From Roseateles sp. DAIF2 (GTDB lineage: Bacteria > Pseudomonadota > Gammaproteobacteria > Burkholderiales > Burkholderiaceae_C), in assembly GCF_015624425.1 (NCBI RefSeq), contig NZ_CP049919.1:1798001-1862000 (forward strand): DNA of 64,000 bases. The letters run 5' to 3'. This document shows positions 23,762 through 33,085 of the stretch, one piece after another. A program made the translations under genes and the position numbers. Position 1 is the first letter of the stretch, and every line of letters starts with the position of its first letter. The notes beneath the pieces were generated by a model. It was not told where the DNA came from and made no database searches. It saw only the letters and a list, made by a program, of their open reading frames with translations.

Positions 23762-24651
23762 GAGGCGCGCACCGGGGTCGTCGGGCGATGGATGCGCGGC
23801 TCCAGCAACTGCCAGATCGGCGTCAGCCGGCCCGACAGATGGGTGTCCAGCCGGCCGAGGTCGGTGCGGCTTTCCTCGGGGCTGTGGAAGTCGGAGCCGC
23901 GCGAGGCATAGAGGCCGAACTCCAGCGCGGTCTCGGTGTACTTGACCGCGTCGGCCGCGGTATGGCTGCCGGTCACCACCTCGACCCCGCGTCCGCCATG
24001 GGCGATGAACTCGGTGAAGAGGGCGTATTCCTCGGTGGGCGTGAAGGGGTAGCGGCCCGGGTGGGCGATCACCGCCTCGCCGCCGGCCTCGCGCACCCAG
24101 CGCACCGCGTCACCCAGGCGGGCCCATTTGTGCTCGACATAGCCGGGCTTGCCCTCGGTGAGGAAGCGGCGGAACACCTCGGGGATGTCGCCGCAATGGC
24201 CGGCCTCGACCAGGAAGCGCGCGAAATGCGTGCGCGAGATCAGCTCGGGGTTGCCGACATAGCGCAGCGCGCCCTCGTAGGCGTCCTTGATGCCGACCTG
24301 GGCCAGGCCCGCGGCCATCTCCCGCGCGCGCGCGCCGCGGCCGCCGCGCGTGGCGCGCAGGCCCTCGGTCAGCGCGGCGTCGCGATGGTCGAAGCCCAGT
24401 CCGACGATATGCACCACGCGGCCGGCGAAGCTGACCGAGATTTCGGTGCCGGTCAGGTAGGGCAGGTCCAGTGCCAGCGCCGCGTCGAGCGCGCGCTGCT
24501 GGCCGCCGATCTCGTCATGATCGGTCAGCGCCCACAGCTCCACGCCATGGGCCTTGGCCCGCGCGGCCAGGGCCTCGGGCTCCAGCGTGCCGTCGGAGAC
24601 CTTGGAATGGCAGTGCAGGTCGGCGTTGATCAAGAAGGGTGTCGGATCCAC
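23758..24651 (-). CDS. PHP-domain phosphoesterase (3',5'-nucleoside bisphosphate phosphatase, YciV/RNase AM type)
   Basis: A 297-residue PHP enzyme. Metal ligands are visible in order: ADLHCHSKVSDG (HxH at about 11-13), WALTDHDEIGG (TDHD), GTEISVSF (E), AHPGRYPF (H in AHPG) and SRGSDFHSP (SDFH). E. coli YciV/RnaAM of the same layout degrades pAp-type bisphosphates and trims the 5' ends of rRNA. In many proteobacteria it lies beside yciO; here yciO is 2.8 kb away with an inserted regulator/enzyme/transporter block between. Confidence 0.9.
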   Translation of the reverse strand: MDPTPFLINADLHCHSKVSDGTLEPEALAARAKAHGVELWALTDHDEIGGQQRALDAALALDLPYLTGTEISVSFAGRVVHIVGLGFDHRDAALTEGLRATRGGRGARAREMAAGLAQVGIKDAYEGALRYVGNPELISRTHFARFLVEAGHCGDIPEVFRRFLTEGKPGYVEHKWARLGDAVRWVREAGGEAVIAHPGRYPFTPTEEYALFTEFIAHGGRGVEVVTGSHTAADAVKYTETALEFGLYASRGSDFHSPEESRTDLGRLDTHLSGRLTPIWQLLEPRIHRPTTPVRAS

Positions 24652-24856
24652 GCCGGCATTTTAGAAGCGCCGCCATGACAGCGCCGGCGCGGGGGCTTGG
24701 GCGCGGCGCAGGAGCCTTGTAGGTGGATTGCTCACAGCGATTTGCGTTATCCGCGACTGGCAGGCCCGGGCGCGCTTGCGAATACTGGCAGCACGGTCGG
24801 ACAGCAGTCGGGTCGCGGCCGCGATAGCAGCAGCAGTAGCAGCAGGGAGCAGCACG

Positions 24857-25057
24857 ATGGACAACGTACTTCTGTGGCGCGTGGTGTATTCCCGCAAGGC
24901 CAATCTCAGCAGCGATGGTTTCTGCGCCGGGCCCTGGCATCCGGACAAGGACCATGTCGACCGCTGCGCGTCGGTGCTGCGCTCGATCGCGCAGTCGGTC
25001 GGCGTGCAGAGCAATCAGCAGGCGGTGCGCACGGCATCGACCTGGCTGAAGCGCTGA
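24857..25057 (+). CDS. Small hypothetical protein (66 aa)
   Basis: A 66-codon frame with AGGGAG eight bases before ATG 24857. It begins MDNVLLWRVVYSRKANLSS and ends in a basic helix. It contains a strikingly regular mix of Trp, Cys and His (FCAGPWHPDKDHVDRCAS) that could bind a metal. The region before it has short GCAGCAG/AGCAGT microrepeats. It is the only frame in the 425 bp between the PHP and MarR genes with a real ribosome binding site. Family unknown. Confidence 0.55.
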   Translation: MDNVLLWRVVYSRKANLSSDGFCAGPWHPDKDHVDRCASVLRSIAQSVGVQSNQQAVRTASTWLKR

Positions 25058-25077
25058 ACTTTTCTCCTCCCCTCTCC

Positions 25078-25596
25078 TCAATCCCGGGGCTGCGGCTCTA
25101 GGATCGCCAGCAGCGCGATCAGCCGCGCGTCCAGCGCGGCCAGCTCGGCGGCCTTCAGCGGCGCCAGGATGCGGTGCTCGTTGGCCATATGGGCGGTCAC
25201 CGCCCGGTCGATCAGCGCCAAGCCCGGCGGCGTCAGCCGGACCAGCAGGCTGCGCGCGTCGCAGGGGTTCGGCTCGCGCGACACCCAGCCGGCGGCTTCC
25301 AGGCGCTGCAGGCGGTGCGTCATCGTGCCCGAGCTGACCATCAGGCTGGAGAACAGCGCGGTCGGCGCCAGGCAATGCGGCTCGCCGGCGCGGCGCAGGG
25401 TGGCCAGCACATCGAACTCCCAGCCGTTCAGCCCGAACTCGGCGAAGGTCTCATCGAGCCGACGCTGCAGCAGCGCGGCGCAGCGATTGACGCGGCCGAT
25501 CGTCGCCATCGGCGCCAGCTCCAGATCGGGGCGCTCGCGCCGCCATTGATCCAGGATGCGGTCGACGGCGTCGGCGGGGCGGGCTATCGCTTTCAT
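25078..25596 (-). CDS. MarR-family regulator
   Basis: A 172-residue winged-helix MarR regulator: dimer helix at the N-terminus, recognition region LNGWEFDVLATLRRAGEP (helices), HCLAPTALFSSLMVSSGTMTHRLQRLEAAGWVSREPNPCDARSLLVRLTPPG (read by its SSGT-M-T-x-R-L and D-x-R-S-x-x-V-x-L-T elements). The start MKAI (25596) is preferred over 25623, which would put the first codons inside the operator. It probably represses itself and the divergent EamA gene through two dyads in the gap. Confidence 0.88.
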   Translation of the reverse strand: MKAIARPADAVDRILDQWRRERPDLELAPMATIGRVNRCAALLQRRLDETFAEFGLNGWEFDVLATLRRAGEPHCLAPTALFSSLMVSSGTMTHRLQRLEAAGWVSREPNPCDARSLLVRLTPPGLALIDRAVTAHMANEHRILAPLKAAELAALDARLIALLAILEPQPRD

Positions 25597-25611
25597 TGAG
25601 ACATCCAATTG

Positions 25612-25660
25612 TCTTGATTTCAAGATTATCGGCTACGATGAATTATCTCGAAATCAAGAT
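25612..25660. promoter_or_regulatory. Two MarR operators between marR and the EamA gene
   Basis: TCTTGA-TT-TCAAGA (25612-25625) is a perfect 6-2-6 dyad. ATCTCGA-AA-TCAAGAT (25645-25660) repeats the same half-site TCAAGA with one mismatch. Both lie in the 77 bp between the chosen starts, and the shared TCTTGA half-site argues for one dimeric regulator, the adjacent MarR protein. The two operators also decide the gene starts, because both longer start choices would code through them. Confidence 0.75.
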
Positions 25661-25673
25661 AAATGGTGTGCTG

Positions 25674-26552
25674 ATGAACTCCTCCCAAAAGAGCCCCCTT
25701 GATGCCCTGCTGACGGCGCTGGCGCCGGTGATCTGGGGCTCGACCTATATCGTCACGACCGAATGGCTGCCGCCGGACCGGCCCTTCACCGCGGCGCTGC
25801 TGCGCACCCTGCCGGCCGGGCTGCTGCTGGTGCTGTGGACCCGCCATCTGCCCCAGCGCGGCGAGTGGGGGCGGCTGCTGGTGCTGGCGGCGCTGAACCT
25901 GGCGGTGTTCCAGGCCCTGCTGTTCGTCGCGGCCTACCGGCTGCCGGGCGGCGTCGCAGCGGTGGTCGGCGCGATCCAGCCGCTGCTGGTGATGGGCCTG
26001 GCCTGGGGCGTCGATGCACGCCGCCCGCCCTGGCTGGCGCTGGGGGCCGGCCTGCTGGGCGTGGCCGGCATGGCCGCGCTGCTGCTGTCGCCGCAGGCGC
26101 GCTGGGACACCCTGGGCATCGCCGCGGCCCTGGCCGGCGCGACCAGCATGGCCGCCGGCACCTATCTGGCGCGGCGCTGGAAGCCGGCGATGCCGGTGCT
26201 GGCCTTCACCGGCTGGCAACTGCTGGCCGCCGGGCTGATGCTGCTGCCGCTGGCCGGCTGGCTGGACGCGCCGCTGCCGCGCCTGGCCGCCTCGCAATGG
26301 GCAGCCTATACCTATCTCTCGCTGGCCGGGGCGCTGCTGTCCTATGCGCTGTGGTTCCGCGGCATCGCGCGGCTGTCGCCGGTGGCGGTGTCCTCGCTGG
26401 GCCTCCTGAGCCCGGTGACCGCGGTGCTGCTGGGCTGGGCCCTGCTGGGCCAGACCCTGGCCGGCCTGTCGCTGCTGGGCCTGCTGGTGGTGCTGGGCAG
26501 CGTGCTGGCGGTGCAATGGGCGATGAGCCCGCGCGCCAGCAACGCCGCCTGA
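25674..26552 (+). CDS. EamA/DMT-superfamily transporter
   Basis: A 292-residue ten-helix DMT exporter. Helices start at ALLTALAPVIWGSTYIVTTE, a typical first helix with the conserved WGSTY. The second half carries LSPVAVSSLGLLSPVTAVLLGWALLGQTL (EamA repeat signature with P-x5-LG-x2-LLG). Start 25674 was chosen because the longer frame from 25638 would include the MarR operator. It is probably repressed by the divergent MarR protein and derepressed by an aromatic or drug-like ligand. Confidence 0.85.
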   Translation: MNSSQKSPLDALLTALAPVIWGSTYIVTTEWLPPDRPFTAALLRTLPAGLLLVLWTRHLPQRGEWGRLLVLAALNLAVFQALLFVAAYRLPGGVAAVVGAIQPLLVMGLAWGVDARRPPWLALGAGLLGVAGMAALLLSPQARWDTLGIAAALAGATSMAAGTYLARRWKPAMPVLAFTGWQLLAAGLMLLPLAGWLDAPLPRLAASQWAAYTYLSLAGALLSYALWFRGIARLSPVAVSSLGLLSPVTAVLLGWALLGQTLAGLSLLGLLVVLGSVLAVQWAMSPRASNAA

Positions 26553-26597
26553 GATCAGGTGTTCCTCATCCCTTCTCTCCCTATTTCCGAACCTCGA

Positions 26598-27233
26598 ATG
26601 CGAAACATGAGCTCCTCTTCTTCCTCCATCCTTGAACTGATCGAGTCCCGCAACTCCGTGACCCGCTACGACCCGAGCCGCGGCGTATCCGACGCCACCC
26701 TGGCCGAGCTGGTGCGGCTGGCGACCCTGGCGCCCTCGGCCTACCACCTGCAGAACTGGAAGTTTGTCGCGGTGCGCAGCGCCGAGGCCAAGGCGCGCCT
26801 GATGGCCGCGGCCTATGGCCAGCCGCAGGTGCAGGAGGCAGCGGCCACCTTCATCGTCGTGGGCCGTCTGGCGGCGCATGAGCAGCTGCCGCGGGCGCTG
26901 CAGCCGGCGCTGGAGCGCGGCGTGATGCCGGCCGCGGTGATCGAGCGCTGGGTGGCGGCGGCCAACGAGGCCCATCCCGGCGACCCGCAGCTGCAGCGCG
27001 ACGAGGCGGTGCGCTCCGCCTCGCTGGCCGCGATGACCCTGATGCTGGCCGCGCAGGGCATGGGCCTGGCCACCGGCGCGATGGGTGGCTTCGATGCGCA
27101 ACAGGTGATCCAGGAGTTCGGCCTGGAGGCGCAGGACGTGCCGGTGATGCTGGTGACCCTCGGCCATGCGCGCGACGGCAACTGGTCGCAGAAGCCGCGC
27201 AAGCCGCTGCAGGAAGTGCTGGCCTTCGCCTAA
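26598..27233 (+). CDS. Nitroreductase-family protein
   Basis: A flavin-binding nitroreductase of about 210 residues. FMN-binding features are RNSVTRYDPSRGVSD with the Arg at the N-terminus, LATLAPSAYHLQNWKFVAV (P-S-x3-x-Q-x-W), and GLATGAMGGFD (G-x-x-G-x-M-GG-F-D) near the C-terminus. Such enzymes reduce nitro-aromatics or quinones with NAD(P)H. Starts at 26598 and 26607 both precede the poly-serine N-terminus and cannot be separated. Its stop shares bases with the recJ stop; the two genes converge. Confidence 0.82.
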   Translation: MRNMSSSSSSILELIESRNSVTRYDPSRGVSDATLAELVRLATLAPSAYHLQNWKFVAVRSAEAKARLMAAAYGQPQVQEAAATFIVVGRLAAHEQLPRALQPALERGVMPAAVIERWVAAANEAHPGDPQLQRDEAVRSASLAAMTLMLAAQGMGLATGAMGGFDAQQVIQEFGLEAQDVPVMLVTLGHARDGNWSQKPRKPLQEVLAFA

Positions 27234-29047
27234 CTCATCGCCTCGACGATCATCTGCACCCGCTGCTGGCCCTGGTATTCGTCCAGCGCCAGCCGGTAGG
27301 CCAGCCGACCCTGCTCGGGTACCGGGTCGACATGGCCGAACCAGATCGCGTCGCGCAGCTGCCCGGCCTGTTTGACGCGCAGCTTCAGATGGCGTTCGCC
27401 GACGATGCGCTGTGACACCACCTGCACCTCGTCGCAGAACAGCGGTGCCTCGAAGGCCTGGCCCCAGACCTGGGCCTCCAGCTGCAGCACGATGTCCGGC
27501 GTGAAGGCCTCGGCCGGCAGCGGGCCATCTGTCTTCAGCGTGCGAGTCAGCGCGGCGGCGTCCAGCCATTCGCGCGCCACCTGCTGCAGCGCGGCGCCGA
27601 AGGCCCGCACGCAGGCCTCGGCGCTCTCGGGATCCTCGGCGGTCAGGGTGCAGCCGGCCGCCATCGCATGGCCGCCGAACTTCTTCAGCAAGCTGGGTTC
27701 GCGCTTGGAGACCAGGTCCAGCGCGTCACGCAGATGAAAGCCCGGGATCGAGCGGCCCGAGCCCTTGACCTGCCCGTCGGCGCCCAGCGCGAACACGAAG
27801 GTGGGGCGGTGCAGCCGGTCCTTGACTCGGCCCGCGACGATGCCCACCACGCCCTCGTGGAACTCCGGCTCGTACAGGCACAGCGCCGGCGGCGCCTCGC
27901 CCTGCAGGGCCGGGTCCTGCATCAGCTCGTCGAGCTTCAGCTCGGCCAGCTCGCGCATGCCGGCCTCGATCTCGCGGCGCTCGCGGTTGATCGCATCGAG
28001 CTGGCGTGCCAGCTCCAGCGCGCGTGCCGGATCGTCGGTCGTCAGGCATTCGATGCCCAGGGTCATGTCCGAGAGCCGGCCGGCCGCGTTGATGCGCGGC
28101 CCCAGCGCGAAGCCGAGGTCGAAGCTGTTGGCGCGCGCCGCGTCGCGGCCGGCGGCCGAGAACAGCGCGGCCACGCCCGGCTGCATGCGGCCGGCGCGCA
28201 TGCGGCGCAGGCCCTGGGCCACCAGGCGGCGGTTGTTGGGATCGAGCCGCACCACGTCGGCCACCGTGCCCAGCGCAACCAGGTCCAGCAAGGTGTCCAG
28301 CCGCGGTTGAGGACGGGGCCCCCCACCCCCCAAGGGGGGCGAGGCCGCTTGGGAGCGGCCCGGCGCGGCCTCGGCATCGAAGACCCCGCGCCGGCGCAGC
28401 TCGCCGCGCAGCGCCAGCAGGGTGTAGAAGGCCACGCCGACGCCGGCCAGGTTCTTGCTCTCGAAGGTACAGCCCGGCTGGTTCGGGTTGACGATCGCAT
28501 CGGCCGCGGGCACGACCTCGGCGCCGTCGACCACGGCCGGCAGGTGGTGGTCGGTCACCAGCACCTTCAGTCCCAGGGCCTGGGCATGGGCCACGCCGGC
28601 CAGGCTGGCGATGCCGTTGTCCACCGTCATCAGCAGGTCCGGCTTCAGCGGCAGGGCCAGCTCGACGATCGCCGGGGTCAGGCCGTAGCCATGCACCGCG
28701 CGGTCCGGCACCACATAGTGCAGGGTGCCGGGTCTTGCCCCCAGCAGGCCCAGGCCGCGCAACGCGACGCTGCAGGCGGTGGCGCCGTCGCAGTCGTAGT
28801 CGGCGACGATGCAGATGCGCGAGCCCTGCTGGATCGCGTCGGCCAGCAGCGCGGCGGCCTCGGCCATGCCCTTCAGGCCCTCGGGCGGGATCAGAAGGGC
28901 CAGGCCGTCGTCCAGCTCCTCGGCACTGCGCACGCCGCGCGCGGCGAACAGGCGTGCCAGCAGCGGCGGGATGCCGGCCTGCTCCAGCGCCCAGCTGGCA
29001 CGCGGCGGCACGTCGCGGGTCAGGATCTGCGGGGTGATGTGGCTCAC
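27230..29047 (-). CDS. recJ: Single-strand-specific 5'-3' exonuclease RecJ
   Basis: RecJ of 605 residues, with the DHH-family motifs in place: CIVADYDCDGATA (about 79-91), LLMTVDNGIAS, VLVTDHHLP (DHH at 166-168) and the DHHA1 region KKFGGHAMAAGC. It degrades 5'-ended single strands in recombination and base-excision/mismatch repair. The start is GTG 29047, overlapping the rpfE-type stop (GTGA). Around residues 224-249 an extra segment rich in Pro/Gly (RSQAASPPLGGGGPRPQPR) is encoded by a C-rich repeat-like stretch (28314-28370), and the remaining sequence matches RecJ on both sides. Confidence 0.93.
   Translation of the reverse strand: MSHITPQILTRDVPPRASWALEQAGIPPLLARLFAARGVRSAEELDDGLALLIPPEGLKGMAEAAALLADAIQQGSRICIVADYDCDGATACSVALRGLGLLGARPGTLHYVVPDRAVHGYGLTPAIVELALPLKPDLLMTVDNGIASLAGVAHAQALGLKVLVTDHHLPAVVDGAEVVPAADAIVNPNQPGCTFESKNLAGVGVAFYTLLALRGELRRRGVFDAEAAPGRSQAASPPLGGGGPRPQPRLDTLLDLVALGTVADVVRLDPNNRRLVAQGLRRMRAGRMQPGVAALFSAAGRDAARANSFDLGFALGPRINAAGRLSDMTLGIECLTTDDPARALELARQLDAINRERREIEAGMRELAELKLDELMQDPALQGEAPPALCLYEPEFHEGVVGIVAGRVKDRLHRPTFVFALGADGQVKGSGRSIPGFHLRDALDLVSKREPSLLKKFGGHAMAAGCTLTAEDPESAEACVRAFGAALQQVAREWLDAAALTRTLKTDGPLPAEAFTPDIVLQLEAQVWGQAFEAPLFCDEVQVVSQRIVGERHLKLRVKQAGQLRDAIWFGHVDPVPEQGRLAYRLALDEYQGQQRVQMIVEAMS
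28314..28370. repeat. C-rich hairpin repeat inside recJ
   Basis: This stretch contains CCCCCC-ACCCCCC-AAGGGGGG with a following GGCCGCTTGGGAGCGGCC palindrome. It is compositionally unlike the flanking codons but keeps the reading frame. It shares C-rich hairpin style, not sequence identity along its length, with the repeats at 3047-3087, 38864-38902 and 40240-40280. Confidence 0.5.
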
Positions 29048-29976
29048 AGGCTCTCCAGGGTCTTGTGCACGTCGGCGCGCGGCGCGGCGATGCGCTGCCA
29101 CAGCCGGGTCAGGCCGCCCGCCGGGCGCGGGCGGTAGCGGCGCGCCAGGCGCTCGCCGCACAGGGTCAGGCCGACATCCTCGCCGGCCTGCGCGCGGGCC
29201 AGCAGTTCGGCCACTGGGCCGGCATCCAGCGCCACCCAGGCCTCGGCCCAGGCGGTCCAGTCCTCGGCCAGCAGCGGTTCGCGCAGGCGTTCGTCGAGCC
29301 GCAGTTCCGGTGTGACGGCGCGCGGCAACGCGCGGCCGGCGCCGCTGATCCAGACCGAGTTCAGCGCCAGCGCGCCGCGCGCCTCGCGGGCCTCGCCCAG
29401 CGGATGGCGGTGCAGGGCCATCTGCAGCTCGTTTTGCAGGGTGCGCAGGCGCCGCGCCTCGGGCATCCAGGGATCGACATTGCGGTTGATCACCCGCTCC
29501 AGGCTGGCGCAGGCCAGGCCGGCCAGGTCCTCGTGGGCGACATACCAGCGCGTCGGCGCACCCCAGGCGCGGTGCCAGCCCTCGTCGGCCGGGAACAGCC
29601 AGGCCAGCGACTCGAAGAAGTCGCGCGATTCGGCCTCGTCCAGCGCCAGGGCATCGGGGTTCAGCGCGGTGACCTGGTCGCTGCCGACCGACATATGCAG
29701 CGGGCTCAGCAGGGCCCAGCAGCGGCCTTCGGTGGCGATGCCGTCGGCCTCGGCCTGGGCGGCGGCCAGCGGCAGCGCCGCGCTCTCGGCGGGCCAGCCC
29801 CACAGCGCGGCCTGGGCCTGCTCCTGCGGCGTTTGCAGCGCGTATTCGTCGCTGCCCTGCTGTCCGGCCGGGGCCAGCAGGCCCAGCAGGGCCGCCAGCC
29901 GGGGCAGGGCCAGCGTCTGCTGGGCCTGGGCGCAGGCCTCGCCCAGGGTGCTGGCATGGGAAATCATCAGATGCAT
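29044..29976 (-). CDS. rpfE: RpfE-type regulatory protein (phosphoglycerate-mutase-like)
   Basis: A 310-residue protein linked to recJ, as rpfE is in Xanthomonas. It is dominated by acidic and Trp-rich segments (ESLAWLFPADEGWHRAWG, RWYVAHEDLAGL, RVINRNVDPWMP, SVWISGAGR). Annotation as cofactor-independent phosphoglycerate mutase is common for this family but no catalytic serine/metal set could be identified here. In Xanthomonas rpfE is part of the rpf cluster. The role in betaproteobacteria is unknown. It overlaps recJ by four bases and is probably its operon partner. Confidence 0.72.
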   Translation of the reverse strand: MHLMISHASTLGEACAQAQQTLALPRLAALLGLLAPAGQQGSDEYALQTPQEQAQAALWGWPAESAALPLAAAQAEADGIATEGRCWALLSPLHMSVGSDQVTALNPDALALDEAESRDFFESLAWLFPADEGWHRAWGAPTRWYVAHEDLAGLACASLERVINRNVDPWMPEARRLRTLQNELQMALHRHPLGEAREARGALALNSVWISGAGRALPRAVTPELRLDERLREPLLAEDWTAWAEAWVALDAGPVAELLARAQAGEDVGLTLCGERLARRYRPRPAGGLTRLWQRIAAPRADVHKTLESL

Positions 29977-30062
29977 GGCGCGATTATCCCGGGCCGGGCC
30001 GTCACCCAATCTTCATCCGCCTGCCATGGCGCCGACATGGCCCGGCGCGAAGCTGGCGGTCC

Positions 30063-30955
30063 ATGAAACCCGCCGCCTACCCCATGCGTGCCGCCATGGA
30101 CCCCAGCCCGCCCGAGGCGCCGGAGGAGCGCGGCGCGCTGCAGGTGCGCACGGTCTGGATCTCGGACCTGCATCTGGGCACGCCGGGCTGCCAGGCCCAG
30201 GCGCTGCTGGAATTCCTGCGCCAGGTCGAATGCGAGCAGCTGTTCCTGGTCGGCGACATCATCGACGGCTGGCAGCTGCGGCGCAGCTGGTATTGGCCGC
30301 AGGCGCACAACGATGTGGTGCAGAAGCTGCTGCGCAAGGCGCGCAAGGGCTGCCGGGTGATCTTCATCCCGGGCAACCACGACGAGTTCGCGCGCCGCTA
30401 CCTGGACCACAGCTTCGGCGGCATCGAGGTGGCCGAGGACTGGCTGCATGTGACGGCCGACGGCCGGCGCCTGTGGATCACCCATGGCGACCTGTTCGAC
30501 GGCGTCGTGCAATGCGCGCGCTGGTTGGCCCTGCTGGGCGACCAGGCCTACGAGTTCACCCTGAAGCTGAACCGCTGGCTCAATTCGGCGCGCGCGCGCC
30601 TGGGGCTGCCCTACTGGAGCCTGTCCAAGTACCTGAAGCTGAAGGTCAAGCGCGCGGTCAGCTATGTCTCTGACTTCGAGACCGCGCTGGCGCGCGAGGC
30701 CAAGAAGCGCGGCGCCGACGGCGTGGTCTGCGGCCATATCCACCATGCCGAGCTGCGCGAGATCGAGGGCGTGCTGTATGCCAACGACGGCGACTGGGTC
30801 GAGAGCCTGACCGCCCTGGTCGAGCATGCAGACGGCCGGCTCGAGATCCTGGACTGGAGCGCGCTGGCCCAGACGCCGCAGCAGCGCGCGGCCGCCGCCA
30901 ACAAAACGTCATCGTCCGTCACGGAACTGTCACCAAGCCTTCATAGAATCATCCG

Positions 30956-30959
<4 letters not shown>
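30063..30959 (+). CDS. LpxH-like metallophosphoesterase
   Basis: A metallophosphoesterase of about 298 residues with the calcineurin motif series: WISDLHLGTPG (D-x-H), FLVGDIIDGW (GD-x-x-D), FIPGNHDEFA (GNHD/E), WITHGDLFDG (HGD) and VCGHIHHAE (GHxH). The class is close to UDP-2,3-diacylglucosamine diphosphatase (LpxH/LpxH2), acting in lipid A synthesis. Starts downstream at 30084 or 30096 are possible. The last 15 or so codons coincide with a tandem Pho box for the downstream ppk, and the stop overlaps the ppk ATG. Confidence 0.82.
30906..30948 (+). promoter_or_regulatory. Tandem Pho box upstream of ppk
   Basis: Four direct repeats carry TCA in register (starting 30909, 30919, 30930, 30941; spacings 10, 11, 11). 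The clearest is CTGTCACCAAG (30927-30937), followed by CCTTCATAGAA (30938-30948). They match the 11 bp CTGTCAT-A/T-rich half-site of PhoB in spacing and core. The array ends 7 bp before the ppk ATG and lies inside the 3' end of the lpxH-like coding region. Confidence 0.6.
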
Positions 30960-33028
<2,069 letters not shown>

Positions 33029-33047
33029 AACCGGGTAGGGCACGAAA

Positions 33048-33080
33048 GCAAAAAGGCCGATCATCGATCGGCCTTTTTGC
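33048..33080. terminator. Bidirectional rho-independent terminator between ppk and ppx
   Basis: GCAAAAAGGCCGATC and GATCGGCCTTTTTGC are perfect 15 bp arms around a three-base loop (ATC). A- and T-runs on both sides make it work for both convergent genes. Confidence 0.9.
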
Positions 33081-33085
33081 TGGGT

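Noticed and set aside
30063..30110. Alternative ATGs for the lpxH-like gene (30084, 30096)
   Set aside because: No ribosome binding site separates them; the first was kept and the ambiguity noted.
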